Source: Brucella anthropi_A
Lineage (GTDB): Bacteria > Pseudomonadota > Alphaproteobacteria > Rhizobiales > Rhizobiaceae
Assembly: GCF_046630315.1 (NCBI RefSeq)
Contig: NZ_LQBD01000033.1
Span: 62,001-126,000, forward strand
Direction of reading: 5' to 3'
DNA length: 64,000 nt
In this document: positions 36,478 through 45,819 of the stretch, piece after piece
Numbering within the stretch: position 1 is the first letter of the stretch
Layout: each line of letters starts with the position of its first letter
Notes under the pieces: model-generated
Database searches by the model: none
What the model was told of the DNA's origin: nothing
The model's input: only the letters and a program-made list of their open reading frames with translations
Program-made: the position numbers and the translations under genes

Positions 36478-37491
36478 TCACATATCGAAATTGATCATGT
36501 TCTTCATGATGAAGATGCCCGTCAGCATCAAGACGGCTGCAATGCCCAGAAGCATGTGGCCGGTCGAAGACGTGAAAAGCAGCGTCATATATTGCGGGCT
36601 CGTCAGATAGACCAGAATCGTAACGATGAAGGGCAGGGCCCCGATGATCGCAGCCGAAGCCTTGGCTTCCATGGAAAGCGCGTTGACCTTGGCTTTCATC
36701 TTCTTGCGGTCGCGCAGAACCTTTGAAAGATTGTTGAGCGCTTCGGAAAGATTGCCGCCTGCCTGGGCCTGAATCTGGATGACGATGGCGAAGAAGTTGG
36801 TTTCCGGGCACGGCATGGAATCGGGCATCTTGCCGACCGCGTCGGGAATGGAAAGGCCCATCTGCTGTGCCTCGACGACTTTCTTGAACTCGCCCTTCAC
36901 CGGCTCCACAGCCTCGCTCGCAATGAGCCGCAGACCGTCATTGAGCGGAAGCCCGGCACGGGTGGCGCGCACGATGACATCAAGCGCATTGGGAAACTCT
37001 TCGAGGAATTTCTTCAGCCGCCGCTTGCGCCTTTGCAGCACGAACCAGCGCGGCAGGCCGAAGAAACCGGCAATGGCAATGCCCGGCAGGAAAAGCAGCG
37101 GCGCGCCGAAGATGAGCGCGATGAATGTCGCCAGAAACGCTGCAACACCCGAATAAATATAGAATTTCTGCAAGGTCAGGTTCAATCCCGCCTGGGTCAG
37201 CAGAATGCGCAGCGGCGGGTATTTCTGGTTCTTGTCGCGCTGCTTCTGCCGGGTTTCCAGATCCTTGATATTGTCCTGCAACTGTTTGCGGCGCTTCTGG
37301 ATGTCGGCGTTCCGGTCGCGTTCGCTGCGTGTTATCGCCCGCTCGGAGCCGCTGTTGCGCACGGTTTCAAAACGCCGTGCTGCATGGTCCTTCTTGCCCA
37401 GCTTTTCATAAAAAAGCGCATAGAACGAAGCCGCGCAGGCAATGACGGCAAGCAGGATGAACATCAGGATGCTGGCGCCGGACCCGGTCAT
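36478..37491 (-). CDS. tadB: Tad pilus inner-membrane platform protein TadB
   Basis: 337 residues. One N-terminal membrane segment, a charged helix (residues 40-90), then membrane segments near 110-150 and a T2SS_F domain (FPNALDVIVRATRAGLPLNDGLRLIASEA; QAGGNLSEALNNLSKVLRDRKKM), with two final helices. It overlaps cpaF by four bases, so translation is coupled to the ATPase. Confidence 0.93.
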   Translation of the reverse strand: MTGSGASILMFILLAVIACAASFYALFYEKLGKKDHAARRFETVRNSGSERAITRSERDRNADIQKRRKQLQDNIKDLETRQKQRDKNQKYPPLRILLTQAGLNLTLQKFYIYSGVAAFLATFIALIFGAPLLFLPGIAIAGFFGLPRWFVLQRRKRRLKKFLEEFPNALDVIVRATRAGLPLNDGLRLIASEAVEPVKGEFKKVVEAQQMGLSIPDAVGKMPDSMPCPETNFFAIVIQIQAQAGGNLSEALNNLSKVLRDRKKMKAKVNALSMEAKASAAIIGALPFIVTILVYLTSPQYMTLLFTSSTGHMLLGIAAVLMLTGIFIMKNMINFDM

Positions 37492-38966
37492 GCATTGGCC
37501 CTTTCCATGCTGTCGAGCACGGAGGCAAGGCGGCTGTTCTCATTATAATAGCGTGCGCGCTCCCAGAAGGCGGGGCGTCCGATCCCGGTCGATGTGTGAC
37601 TGCCGAGAATACGGCCGGACGCATCTTCCCCCTTGATATCGTAGAGAACGAGATCCTGAGTGGTGATGACGTCGCCCTCCAGTCCAACTACTTCCGTAAT
37701 ATGGGTGATGCGGCGCGAGCCGTCGCGCAGACGCGCAGCCTGAATGACGATATCGACCGAACCGACGATGATCTCGCGCACGGTCTTTTGCGGCAGCACA
37801 TAGCCGCCCATGGCGATCATGGCTTCCATGCGGTTGAGGCATTCACGCGGGCTGTTGGCATGGATCGTGCCCATGGAACCGTCATGGCCGGTGTTCATGG
37901 CTTGCAGGAGGTCGAACACTTCAGGCCCGCGCACTTCGCCGACGATGATGCGCTCGGGACGCATGCGCAGGCAGTTCTTGACCAGGTCGCGCATGGTGAC
38001 TTCGCCTTCGCCCTCCAGATTGGGCGGTCGGGTTTCCAGGCGCACCACATGCGGCTGCTGCAATTGCAGTTCGGCCGAATCCTCGCAGGTGATGATGCGC
38101 TCATGCGTGTCGATATAGCGGGTCAGGCAGTTCAGAAGCGTGGTCTTGCCCGAACCGGTGCCGCCCGAAATGATGACATTGCAGCGCACGCGGCTGATGA
38201 TTTGCAAGAGTTCCGCCCCTGCATTCGATATGGCTCCGAACCGCACCAGCTGGTCGAGCGTCAGCTTGTCCTTGCGGAACTTGCGGATGGTCAGGGTCGG
38301 GCCGTCGAGCGACAGCGGCGGCGCGATGACATTGACGCGTGAGCCATCCGGCAGTCGGGCATCGCAGATCGGGCTCGATTCGTCGACGCGGCGTCCGACC
38401 TGGCTTACGATGCGCTGGCAGATATTGAGAAGCTGCTGGTTGTCGCGGAAGCGGATGCCGGTTTCCTGCACCATGCCGTCCACTTCGATATAGGTGCGGC
38501 GCGAACCGTTGACCATGATATCGGCGATGTCGTTGCGGGAAAGCAGCGGCTCCAGCGGGCCGTAGCCCAGAACATCGTTGCAGATATCGTCGAGCAGCTC
38601 TTCCTGCTCGGCAATCGACATGACCAGATTCTTGATCGCGATGATGTCATTGACGATATCGCGGATTTCCTCGCGCGCGGCATCCGGCGCCATGCGGGAA
38701 AGCTGCGACAGGTCGATCGTGTCGATGAGTGCTGAAAAGACCTGCGATTTGGTGTCGTAATAGCTCTCGGTCTTTTCGCGGCCTTGCGTGCCGGTCTGGA
38801 CGGGAGATTTTACCGGCGTCGACGGCACGGCGGCCGGCGTGCGGGACGGTTGCGCGGATGGCGGGGCAGAAGCGGCCAGCGCAGCGGAAATGGCAGGTTT
38901 CGGCGCAGCCGGTCGCATTCCGCTTTCCGGCCTGTTTCCCGTATCGTTGCCTCTTCTGCCGAACAT
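37488..38966 (-). CDS. cpaF: Tad pilus secretion ATPase CpaF/TadA
   Basis: 492 residues. Residues 1-65 are a Pro/Ala-rich leader; the T2SS_E ATPase domain has Walker A GGTGSGKTT (268-276), an Asp box (ITCEDSAELQL), Walker B-like RPERIIVGEVRGPE and the His box GHDGSMGTIHANS. CpaF powers both extension and retraction of Tad pili. Located between cpaE and tadB. Confidence 0.95.
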   Translation of the reverse strand: MFGRRGNDTGNRPESGMRPAAPKPAISAALAASAPPSAQPSRTPAAVPSTPVKSPVQTGTQGREKTESYYDTKSQVFSALIDTIDLSQLSRMAPDAAREEIRDIVNDIIAIKNLVMSIAEQEELLDDICNDVLGYGPLEPLLSRNDIADIMVNGSRRTYIEVDGMVQETGIRFRDNQQLLNICQRIVSQVGRRVDESSPICDARLPDGSRVNVIAPPLSLDGPTLTIRKFRKDKLTLDQLVRFGAISNAGAELLQIISRVRCNVIISGGTGSGKTTLLNCLTRYIDTHERIITCEDSAELQLQQPHVVRLETRPPNLEGEGEVTMRDLVKNCLRMRPERIIVGEVRGPEVFDLLQAMNTGHDGSMGTIHANSPRECLNRMEAMIAMGGYVLPQKTVREIIVGSVDIVIQAARLRDGSRRITHITEVVGLEGDVITTQDLVLYDIKGEDASGRILGSHTSTGIGRPAFWERARYYNENSRLASVLDSMERANA

Positions 38967-38978
38967 GATTTCCTGCCG

Positions 38979-40265
38979 TTACCTGGTCTTGCGTGCGAAC
39001 TTGCCGAGAAGGCTCGAAATGCCGCTCTTCTTGCGCGGCTGCACATCGGCCCTGCCGGTGACGACATGCGCGATATGGCTGATGGCTTCGGCGACCGGGC
39101 TTTCCGGATTGGTTTCAGCCAGCATGCGGCCATTATTGGCCGCATTGCCGAAAAGCTGCGGATCGAAGTCGATGGTCGCTATGGGATCGATGCCAAGCGG
39201 TTCGGAAAAATCGGCGAGCGCGATTTCCGGTCGTTTGGGAATGCCCATCTGGTTGAGAACGAGATGCGGTTTGAGATCGTTCGGGCGCAGTTGCGCCAGC
39301 GTGTCGAGAAGGTTCTTCGTGTTGCGCAGATTGGCAAGATCGGGTGTCGCGACGATCACGATCTCATCGGCGCGCATCAGGGTGGTCCGCGTCCATCCGC
39401 TCCAGCCATGCGCCACATCCAGCACGATCAGTGGAGAACTGCGCTGCGCGACATCGATCAGTTCGGCAAAGGCGTCCTCGCCGAAGTCGAATGTGCGCTC
39501 CAGGGTGGACGGGGCGGCGAGGATCGACAGATGGTCGCCATATTGCACCAGCAGCCGGTCGAGATAGACCTCGTCGATGCGTTCCGGCGAAAAGACGGCA
39601 TCGGCAATGCCGAGCGTCGGGTCCTGATCGAAATTGATGTTCGCCGTGCCGAAAGGCAAGTCCATATCCGCCAGCACGACATCGTGCCGGAAGAGATCGG
39701 AGATCGACCAGGCAACATTATGTGCGATGGTCGAAGCGCCAACGCCTCCCTTCGCGCCGATAAAGGCGATGGAGCGGCCGAGCGGCTCCGCGCCGGGATC
39801 GAGAAAGATCGAGGAGACGATGGCCAGAATATCTGCGAGCGAAACCGGCGCCACGATATATTCCGAGACACCGCGGCGCAGCAATTCGCGATAAAGCCAG
39901 ACCTCGTTGGAATGGCCGATGACCATGACCTTTGAGCCGGGATCGCAGACCTCCGACAATTGCTGCAATTCTTCCAGCAGCCCATTGGGTTCGGAAGCCG
40001 ATTCGACGATGATGAGATTGGGGGTGGAGGCGGTCTGATAGAACTCGATTGCCGCCGCAATGCCGCCCATCATGACCTTGAGATGGGTTTTCGCCATGCG
40101 CCGGTCGCCGCCCGCCCGCTCGATCGGGATGGCAACGCTTTCATTGACGCAGAAGGCCTGGATCGAAATGCGCGGGATCGGGCGCACATTTTCAAGCATG
40201 ATCGGCGCGCGGCCTGTCTCGACGCCCTGTTCTTCTTCCGCCGGTTCGAACGCGAAATTGGTCAT
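38979..40265 (-). CDS. cpaE: Tad pilus localisation ATPase CpaE/TadZ
   Basis: 428 residues. An atypical receiver-like N-terminal domain (IIVESASEPNGLLEELQQLSEV, no clear phospho-acceptor set) precedes a MinD/ParA-type ATPase with the deviant Walker A GAKGGVGAST. In Caulobacter CpaE places the pilus machine at the cell pole. Twelve bases from cpaF and nine from cpaD. Confidence 0.92.
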   Translation of the reverse strand: MTNFAFEPAEEEQGVETGRAPIMLENVRPIPRISIQAFCVNESVAIPIERAGGDRRMAKTHLKVMMGGIAAAIEFYQTASTPNLIIVESASEPNGLLEELQQLSEVCDPGSKVMVIGHSNEVWLYRELLRRGVSEYIVAPVSLADILAIVSSIFLDPGAEPLGRSIAFIGAKGGVGASTIAHNVAWSISDLFRHDVVLADMDLPFGTANINFDQDPTLGIADAVFSPERIDEVYLDRLLVQYGDHLSILAAPSTLERTFDFGEDAFAELIDVAQRSSPLIVLDVAHGWSGWTRTTLMRADEIVIVATPDLANLRNTKNLLDTLAQLRPNDLKPHLVLNQMGIPKRPEIALADFSEPLGIDPIATIDFDPQLFGNAANNGRMLAETNPESPVAEAISHIAHVVTGRADVQPRKKSGISSLLGKFARKTR

Positions 40266-40274
40266 GGCGCCCTC

Positions 40275-40994
40275 TTAATACTCGGCCTGCTGGCTGCGGG
40301 GTTCGCGCCAGTTGTCGGTCTGTGCGGGCGACATCTTCACATAGCCCTGCTTGCCGTTGAGACGTTCGGTCGTGCGGTCCGAATCGATGGGCGACATCAC
40401 GCGCGGCCCCAGAAGATCGGCCGGATTGGCGACCTGTGCGGCCAGATTGTTCTGCGAGGCGCAGCCGAAATTGGCGTAGTGCCGGTTTTCAGGCGTGCTG
40501 GCGAGGTCGTCCGGCCAGCGGCCGCACGGCGTCGTGCCCGCCGTCATCGCATAATAGCTGATGCGGATGGGCGCTGCCGCTTCCGGGGTTTCGACCGGAT
40601 AATTTTCGATGGCGATATTGTTCGCCTTGATGCCGCCGCGCCGCAGCATGGCCGAAACTTCGGTGCTGAGCCGATAGGCCGCGGCCTGGTTGGACGCGCC
40701 CGATGGCACCAGAACATAAAGCATGCCGGAGCCGCCGCGCCGATAATTGGCGATGGCGCCCTCAACGATGCCGCGCTGCATGGGGCTGAGCTTCCGGTCG
40801 GCCTGCCCGACTGGAATATCCGTGACCTGCTCCCGCTCGGCAATCGTGATCGGATGGTTGGTGCGATAATCGTCCGGCAGGGCGCCAACGGTCACGTGCT
40901 GGCGGTTCGCGCAGCCTGCGAGAAGGGCAAGCGCCAGCGCGACAAGCGCCGGACGGGCGGAAATCCTGCAAAAACCCTTGACTGAATAGGTCAT
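40275..40994 (-). CDS. cpaD: Tad pilus protein CpaD (RcpB-like)
   Basis: 239 residues. N-terminal signal with a lipobox-like LLAGCANRQH (Cys near 28) indicates an outer-membrane lipoprotein; the body matches CpaD (DDYRTNHPITIAEREQVTDIPVG; NFGCASQNNLAAQVANPADLLGPR). CpaD associates with the secretin CpaC. ATG 40994 has GGGGG upstream; the longer frame begins at 41012. Confidence 0.9.
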   Translation of the reverse strand: MTYSVKGFCRISARPALVALALALLAGCANRQHVTVGALPDDYRTNHPITIAEREQVTDIPVGQADRKLSPMQRGIVEGAIANYRRGGSGMLYVLVPSGASNQAAAYRLSTEVSAMLRRGGIKANNIAIENYPVETPEAAAPIRISYYAMTAGTTPCGRWPDDLASTPENRHYANFGCASQNNLAAQVANPADLLGPRVMSPIDSDRTTERLNGKQGYVKMSPAQTDNWREPRSQQAEY

Positions 40995-41008
40995 GATCTG
41001 TCCCCCGC

Positions 41009-42532
41009 TCACTTGTAGATATAACCGACGACGCCGTTGTAGCGACCGGGCGGCAGTTTGGTTTCCATCGTGCCGTAAACGCGATTGACCTTGCCAAGGA
41101 TGTATCCCGCGCCATCGCTGGCGGGGTTGAGATTGTCGTCGGGCCGCGCCAGCTGCTGGCGGGCGACAGGGCGCGCCAGATAGGGGGTTACGATCACCAC
41201 CAGTTCGGATTCGTTGCGGATGAAATCCTTGCTGCGGAACAGCGCGCCGAGAACCGGAATCTTGGTGAGGCCCGGAAAGCCTGAAACCGACTGGCGCACT
41301 TCATCGCGGATGAGCCCGCCGATCATCATGGAACCACCGGACGGAAGCTCGACTGTCGTGTCGGCGACACGTTTGCGCAGCGACAGAATGCTCGCGCCAA
41401 CGCCCTCCATCTTGTTGGTCGTGCCCGCACCTTCCGTTGTCGGTTCGGAGACGGAGGTTCTGATCTTCAGGCTGATGCGTCCCGGCCCCAGAACGGTCGG
41501 CATGAATTCAAGACCGATGCCGTAATTGATCTTGGCCAGCTCATTGGTGCGTTTTCCGTCATCGTCATAGGTGACGCTGTTGATGACATTATATTCGCCG
41601 CCGACATTGAAGGCTGCCTTTTCGCCGGAGATCGCGGTCAGCGTCGGCTCGGCAAGCGTCTTCATCACGCCCGCCGATTCCATCGCCCGCAGATAGGCGG
41701 AAAAATTGTTCGTCGCGAGGCCAAAGCCGGTATCGGACAGGTTGTTGCCGATGGCCCCGGCAATGCTCTCGGAAATTCCGCCATAGGAAATACCGTTTGA
41801 AACACCGCCGCCGCTCATATTGACGCCAAGCTGCTTCATGACCGAGCGGCTGACCTCGGCCACGGTGACTTTCAACGTCACCTGATCTTCGCCGACAATC
41901 GTCAGCATATTGACGATGGCGCTCTGGCGCCGTCCCCAGTCAGGGTTGTTGATGGCAACGCCGCCGCCATCCGTCGGCGCGGACGCCGTGGTCGTAAACT
42001 GGCCGGTTGTGGCTTCACCGCCGGAAACGAAAAGGCCGGCAAGCTTTGCGGCCTGCGCCGAATCCTGCGGGGTCTGCACCGTTCCGGTCAGCACCACATT
42101 GTCGTTGATGAGTTCGACGCGGATGTCGGAACCGGGAATGAGGCGTTTCAGCTGGGCGGAAAGGCCGCTCACGTCGCGCTCGATTTCGACATCGATGGAT
42201 GCAACCTGTTCGCCGTTCGGGCCGAAAACGAAAATATTGGTCTGCCCGATCTGCTTGCCGAAAAGATAGATGCGCCGCGATGTGCGTGTCACCGCATCGG
42301 CGATGGCCGGGTTGGAGACGAGAACGTCATAGGCATCCTGCGGAAGGTCGAGCACGACAGACTTGTTGAGCCCAAGCTTGATCGTCTGCGACCGCTGCTG
42401 CCCGCCGACCTTCACGATGCCCGCTGCCGCCAGTGCGGACATGCCCGAAAGCGGCAGGGAAAAAGCGGCCAGCGCACCGGCAAACAGCGCGATCCTTGTG
42501 GAATACGGGCGCACGCGATTTATCTTTCTCAT
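41009..42532 (-). CDS. cpaC: Tad pilus secretin CpaC (RcpA)
   Basis: 507 residues. Signal peptide (IALFAGALAAFSLPLSGMSALAAA), an N-terminal pilus-formation domain (LGLNKSVVLDLPQDAYDVLVSNP), a BON-like region, then the secretin domain (LAEPTLTAISGEKAAFNVGGEY; ELPSGGSMMIGGLIRDEVRQ; FIRNESELVVIVTPYLARPV). It forms the outer-membrane pore for the Flp pilus. Overlaps cpaB by four bases. Confidence 0.95.
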   Translation of the reverse strand: MRKINRVRPYSTRIALFAGALAAFSLPLSGMSALAAAGIVKVGGQQRSQTIKLGLNKSVVLDLPQDAYDVLVSNPAIADAVTRTSRRIYLFGKQIGQTNIFVFGPNGEQVASIDVEIERDVSGLSAQLKRLIPGSDIRVELINDNVVLTGTVQTPQDSAQAAKLAGLFVSGGEATTGQFTTTASAPTDGGGVAINNPDWGRRQSAIVNMLTIVGEDQVTLKVTVAEVSRSVMKQLGVNMSGGGVSNGISYGGISESIAGAIGNNLSDTGFGLATNNFSAYLRAMESAGVMKTLAEPTLTAISGEKAAFNVGGEYNVINSVTYDDDGKRTNELAKINYGIGLEFMPTVLGPGRISLKIRTSVSEPTTEGAGTTNKMEGVGASILSLRKRVADTTVELPSGGSMMIGGLIRDEVRQSVSGFPGLTKIPVLGALFRSKDFIRNESELVVIVTPYLARPVARQQLARPDDNLNPASDGAGYILGKVNRVYGTMETKLPPGRYNGVVGYIYK

Positions 42533-43344
42533 GAGCGCGGTCCTATTTCTGTAACGCTGCCGGACTTGATGACCTTGACCGTCCCGCTGCGGGTGGGCGA
42601 GGAAACCAGATAGTCGGCCTGCTTGATATCCTTGTCCTCGACATCCTGTGTCGAGCGAAGCGCCAGCGTCAGACGGTCGGCCATCTGCTGGGCGACGGTG
42701 ATGATTTCGGCCTGTTCCGGCGTGACTTCGAGCGTCGCGGTCTGGCCGACCATGACCTTGCGGCCCTGCTCGTCCTCCTGAATGGCCTGATCGATGGCGA
42801 GAACGCGCACGTTTTGCAGCACGGTTTCCGTGGTGAAGGGGATCAGCGATTTATCGCCATTGTCCGGCTTGCGGCGGGTCATGATGACATCGACGAAATC
42901 ATTGGGAAGGATGAAGCCGCCTGCCGAGCTTTCGGCATTGATCTGCGTCGCGACGGCGCGCATGCCGGGCGGCAGGATCGACGACATGAAGCTCTGTCCC
43001 GGCCCGATCAGCTTGGCCTTGCGGATCGGCTCGCCGGTGAAGAATTGAAGCCGGACGGTGGCGCCGCTCAATTGATTGATGGCATCAGGCTCGCCAGCAC
43101 GGGTGATATAGCCTTCGCTGACCGCTTCCGCAGGCCAGGGCTGCCAGCGCATCTGCGATGTCAGTTCCGCGCCGACACCGAGATTTTCGGTGGCGACCAG
43201 CACGTCTTCCAGTTTCATCTGCGGTGTTTCGGGCGCAACGACAACAGGGGGCGGCGGCGGCGCGGCGAGATTCATGGCAATATAGCCAGCGCCGCCAGCC
43301 GCAAGAACGGCTACTCCTAAAACGAGCAGTCGAGCTGATTTCAT
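42529..43344 (-). CDS. cpaB: Tad pilus assembly protein CpaB (RcpC)
   Basis: 271 residues. An N-terminal membrane anchor (LLVLGVAVLAAGGAGYIAMNLA), a Pro-rich linker, an SAF/RcpC domain (VATENLGVGAELTSQMRWQPWPAEAV; RAVATQINAESSAGGFILPNDFVDVIMTRR). RcpC proteins stabilise or modify the secretin. ATG 43344 starts MKSARLLVLG. First gene of the block downstream of the repeat-bearing gap; a partial CtrA-like site lies at 43417. Confidence 0.92.
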   Translation of the reverse strand: MKSARLLVLGVAVLAAGGAGYIAMNLAAPPPPPVVVAPETPQMKLEDVLVATENLGVGAELTSQMRWQPWPAEAVSEGYITRAGEPDAINQLSGATVRLQFFTGEPIRKAKLIGPGQSFMSSILPPGMRAVATQINAESSAGGFILPNDFVDVIMTRRKPDNGDKSLIPFTTETVLQNVRVLAIDQAIQEDEQGRKVMVGQTATLEVTPEQAEIITVAQQMADRLTLALRSTQDVEDKDIKQADYLVSSPTRSGTVKVIKSGSVTEIGPRS

Positions 43345-43416
43345 GATGTGCCCCACGCAAATCCCCACGTCATGACGACGTGTTCCAAAATTGCACTGGC
43401 AATCGTGTAATTATGG

Positions 43417-43431
43417 TTAATATAATCTTAT
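43417..43431. promoter_or_regulatory. CtrA-like half-consensus upstream of cpaB
   Basis: TTAA 43417-43420, seven bases, TTAT 43428-43431: one mismatch from TTAA-N7-TTAA. In Caulobacter CtrA drives pilA and cpa genes. It is about 75 bases upstream of the cpaB start; a CGTCATGACG palindrome lies at 43368-43377. Suggestive only. Confidence 0.25.
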
Positions 43432-43477
43432 TCGAATGAAGAAAGATTGGGAGCAGGCGCGGGCCTCGCGCATAAAG

Positions 43478-43543
43478 GCGCTTTATCTGTTTGTGCTGAC
43501 GCGCATCCTGTCCGAAGACCGCTTCACACTTTTCGCGATGCGC
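43478..43543. repeat. RIME-like repeat (copy 3, inverted)
   Basis: GCGC-TTTATCTGTTTG, then GCGCATCCTGTCCGAAGACC and CTTCACACTTTTCGCGATGCGC: the reverse complement of the element at 34441-34504, with about one base in five changed. It lies between cpaA and cpaB and abuts the duplicated cpaA end. Confidence 0.65.
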
Positions 43544-43654
43544 TTAAAATATCCCCGCCATTGAAGGTACGTGAGCACCGGAACATGAGACAAATTGCTC
43601 TTTGCAGCCGGCATCACGAAGAATGCAACTGCAGTGTTAAAATATCCCCGCCAT
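43544..43654. repeat. Exact 18-base duplication of the cpaA 3' end
   Basis: TTAAAATATCCCCGCCAT occurs at 43544-43561 and at 43637-43654, 93 bases apart. The second copy encodes the last five codons and stop of cpaA (MAGIF*), the first is non-coding. Confidence 0.85.
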
Positions 43655-44161
43655 AGAGGCTTTCATCATTGTTCCGACCGGCGAGAGCGGAAAGGTCCAC
43701 AGACCGGCAGCGCCAAGGGCAATGCCATAGGGTATGCCTACATCCTTGCGGGCAAGCGTGCCCATGAAGGTATAGCGGTTGGCGAGAAGCGGGCGCGGGA
43801 TCATTCTGTAGAGAATGATGGTGAGTGTCAGCACGCCGCCCAGGATCGAAACCATCACAAGATAATCCATGAGGCTGATATTGGGGCCGAACCACAAGGC
43901 CGTCGCGGCGATGAGCTTGGCGTCGCCGCCGCCCATGGCGCGAAGGCAGAAGAGCGAAAAGGTGACGATCAGCGTGATGGCGCCGACCGCCAGATGCCAG
44001 GCATAGTCGGAAAGAGAAAGCCCGAGAAGCGGAGCAAGAAGGACGAAACCGAGTGTCAGGCCGATGGAAACACGGTTGCGGATCGTCATCGACGTCAGGT
44101 CGGTGATCATGGCGGTCACCATGGCCAGGGCGAAGATTGCCGTCATGGCTGCTGCTGTCAT
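43637..44161 (-). CDS. cpaA: Prepilin peptidase CpaA (TadV)
   Basis: 174 residues of largely hydrophobic sequence (about five or six membrane segments). The two catalytic aspartates of A24 peptidases are seen in MITDLTSMTIRNRVS and RAMGGGDAKLIAA. CpaA cuts the leader of the Flp pilin and of TadE-type pseudopilins, all of which have G/xxxxE-F/Y sites in this locus. Preceded by the flp gene. Confidence 0.93.
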   Translation of the reverse strand: MTAAAMTAIFALAMVTAMITDLTSMTIRNRVSIGLTLGFVLLAPLLGLSLSDYAWHLAVGAITLIVTFSLFCLRAMGGGDAKLIAATALWFGPNISLMDYLVMVSILGGVLTLTIILYRMIPRPLLANRYTFMGTLARKDVGIPYGIALGAAGLWTFPLSPVGTMMKASMAGIF

Positions 44162-44221
44162 TGCCGATGCCCCCCGCGTCCTGCGTCACTCCACCGTTTG
44201 CACGGAACCGCGCTTTATCGA

Positions 44222-44401
44222 TTAGCGGTTTGCCGCCTGCTCGAACTGTGTGGCGGTGTCGTTGAATTTTTCGCCGACACTGCCGGCCACAAGCGCGACG
44301 CCGCTGATGATCATGATGGAAACGAGTGTGCCGATCAGCGCATATTCGATGGCTGTCGAACCGGCCCTGTTCTTCATGAAACGCGTCATCAATGTCGGCA
44401 T
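44222..44401 (-). CDS. Flp/Fap-type major pilin
   Basis: 59 residues. Leader MPTLMTRFMKNRAG is cut after Gly to give STAIEYALIGTLVSIMIISG, with Glu at +5 and Tyr at +6: the Flp motif. The hydrophobic helix follows directly and the short tail ends EQAANR. GAGGAG lies seven bases before ATG 44401; the frame stays open upstream to 44467 without such a site. It heads the minus-strand tad genes; the 294-base divergent gap to 44696 should contain both promoters. Confidence 0.93.
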   Translation of the reverse strand: MPTLMTRFMKNRAGSTAIEYALIGTLVSIMIISGVALVAGSVGEKFNDTATQFEQAANR

Positions 44402-44695
44402 CGCATGCTCCTCGCTGTTCCGATCGCGCTGGTTCTTGCAGTGCGCTTTAAATTCGGATGTGCTCAAGCATAGGAGAGAGGCATTGTGGCCCTCTTAACA
44501 ATCAGGGTTAATGAAGCGTTTCAGTGCTTTCCAGGCTATGACATTGCGCGATTGGTTAATCCTTGGCGAATTGCAGGGGCGATCCGCGCGGAAGGGGGTA
44601 GCGACTTAATTCTTCCTTCACCAATCCTGTTCATTCTTTGCTCATCAATTGATGGGGCCGCAAATATCGGCGGCACAGCGGGGGAATGTCGCGCG

Positions 44696-45112
44696 ATGCG
44701 TCGTTTGTTTTCTTTGGGCGGCATGGGCAAGCTGCCCGCCATGGGCGCTGCATTCATGGCCGTCTTTGCCGGCTTACCGGCATTTGCCGAAGACTATATA
44801 GCGCTCGAAACCAGCCAGGCGCGCATTTTGCGGCTGGCGCGTCCGGCCGACAGCGTCGTGATCGGAAATCCGTCGATTGCCGATGCGGTTGTTCAGGATG
44901 CGCAGACCATCGTTCTGACCGGCAAGGATTTCGGCGTCACCAACATCGTCGTGATGGACAAGCAGGGTGAGCCGATCCTCGACCGGGAGCTTGTGGTTTC
45001 ACGCAATGCACGCGGAACGACGCGGATCTACCGCCGGGCCGATGTGCAAACGCTTTCCTGCACGCCCTATTGCGAAAAAGCCTCGGCAAAGACCGGTTTC
45101 GACGACAAATGA
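44696..45112 (+). CDS. Secretin N-domain-like pilus protein
   Basis: 138 residues. Signal peptide (GAAFMAVFAGLPAFA, cut before EDYIALE) followed by a single pilus-formation N-terminal domain (ARILRLARPADSVVIGNPSIADAVVQDAQTIVLTGKDFGVTNIVVMD), as at the start of CpaC. There is no secretin channel domain. It ends with a Cys-containing tail (LSCTPYCEKAS). It probably works with CpaC in the periplasm. GGGGGA precedes ATG 44696. It is divergent to flp and co-directional with the two TadE genes. Confidence 0.82.
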   Translation: MRRLFSLGGMGKLPAMGAAFMAVFAGLPAFAEDYIALETSQARILRLARPADSVVIGNPSIADAVVQDAQTIVLTGKDFGVTNIVVMDKQGEPILDRELVVSRNARGTTRIYRRADVQTLSCTPYCEKASAKTGFDDK

Positions 45113-45211
45113 CACTATTCGGTCATAAGCCGCCATTTCCGTTAATACTCTTTCAGGTTGTCCTGTTGTAACCATACGCCCTATCGAATTCAGGCAGAAT
45201 TGGGTGGGGTT

Positions 45212-45775
45212 ATGATCTGGGGGATTTTTGCGCGTCACCTTGCGCGGGTGCGTGCGCATCGGCGCCGTTTCGCCAGCGCGCAAAATGGCGTGGCGGCGGT
45301 TGAGTTCGCGCTGCTCATCGTTCCGTTTCTCATCATCATCTTTGCGACAATCGAGGTCGGTGTGAGTTTCGCGGCGCGTCAGGTCATATCCAACGCGACG
45401 GAGACCGTGGCGCGCAAGTTGCAGACGGGCGATATCAAGGGAAAGGCGATCAGCGAGGAAAGGCTTCGCACCGAGCTTTGCCAGCAGATGCAGTTCATGG
45501 TCACGCAAGGCTGCCCCAATCTTTCCTTCAGTTTCGGCACCTATGACGGATTTGCCAAGGTCCCGACCGATGGGCTTCTCGACCAGGATGGAAAATTGAC
45601 GACCCAAGGCATTACCGAGGCAAGCGGAACCTCCACGATCAACCAGCTCAACGTGGTTTATGCCTGGCCCCTGCTGACCAACATTCTTTATCTGGTCAAC
45701 AGCCCCCATGCCGCAGGCGGCACGATGCCGCTTTTTGCGACCATCACCTGGCAGAACGAACCCTTTCCGAACTGA
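45212..45775 (+). CDS. tadE: TadE-family pseudopilin
   Basis: 187 residues. The N-terminus carries a pseudopilin site, NG/VAAVEFALLIVPFLIIIFATIE, with Glu at +5 and Phe at +6, followed by one membrane helix and a periplasmic domain. CpaA is expected to process it. ATG 45212 follows GGGTGGGG; the open frame upstream to 45158 lacks a site. Minor component of the Flp pilus. Confidence 0.87.
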   Translation: MIWGIFARHLARVRAHRRRFASAQNGVAAVEFALLIVPFLIIIFATIEVGVSFAARQVISNATETVARKLQTGDIKGKAISEERLRTELCQQMQFMVTQGCPNLSFSFGTYDGFAKVPTDGLLDQDGKLTTQGITEASGTSTINQLNVVYAWPLLTNILYLVNSPHAAGGTMPLFATITWQNEPFPN

Positions 45776-45819
45776 AACAACAGTGATCGCCAGAGCGATC
45801 ACCGGAGCGATCGATTGTC

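Noticed and set aside
43614..44189. Alternative minus-strand frame overlapping cpaA
   Set aside because: The cpaA frame (43637-44161) has the membrane segments and GGGDAK motif; the other frame is Arg/His-rich and without domains.
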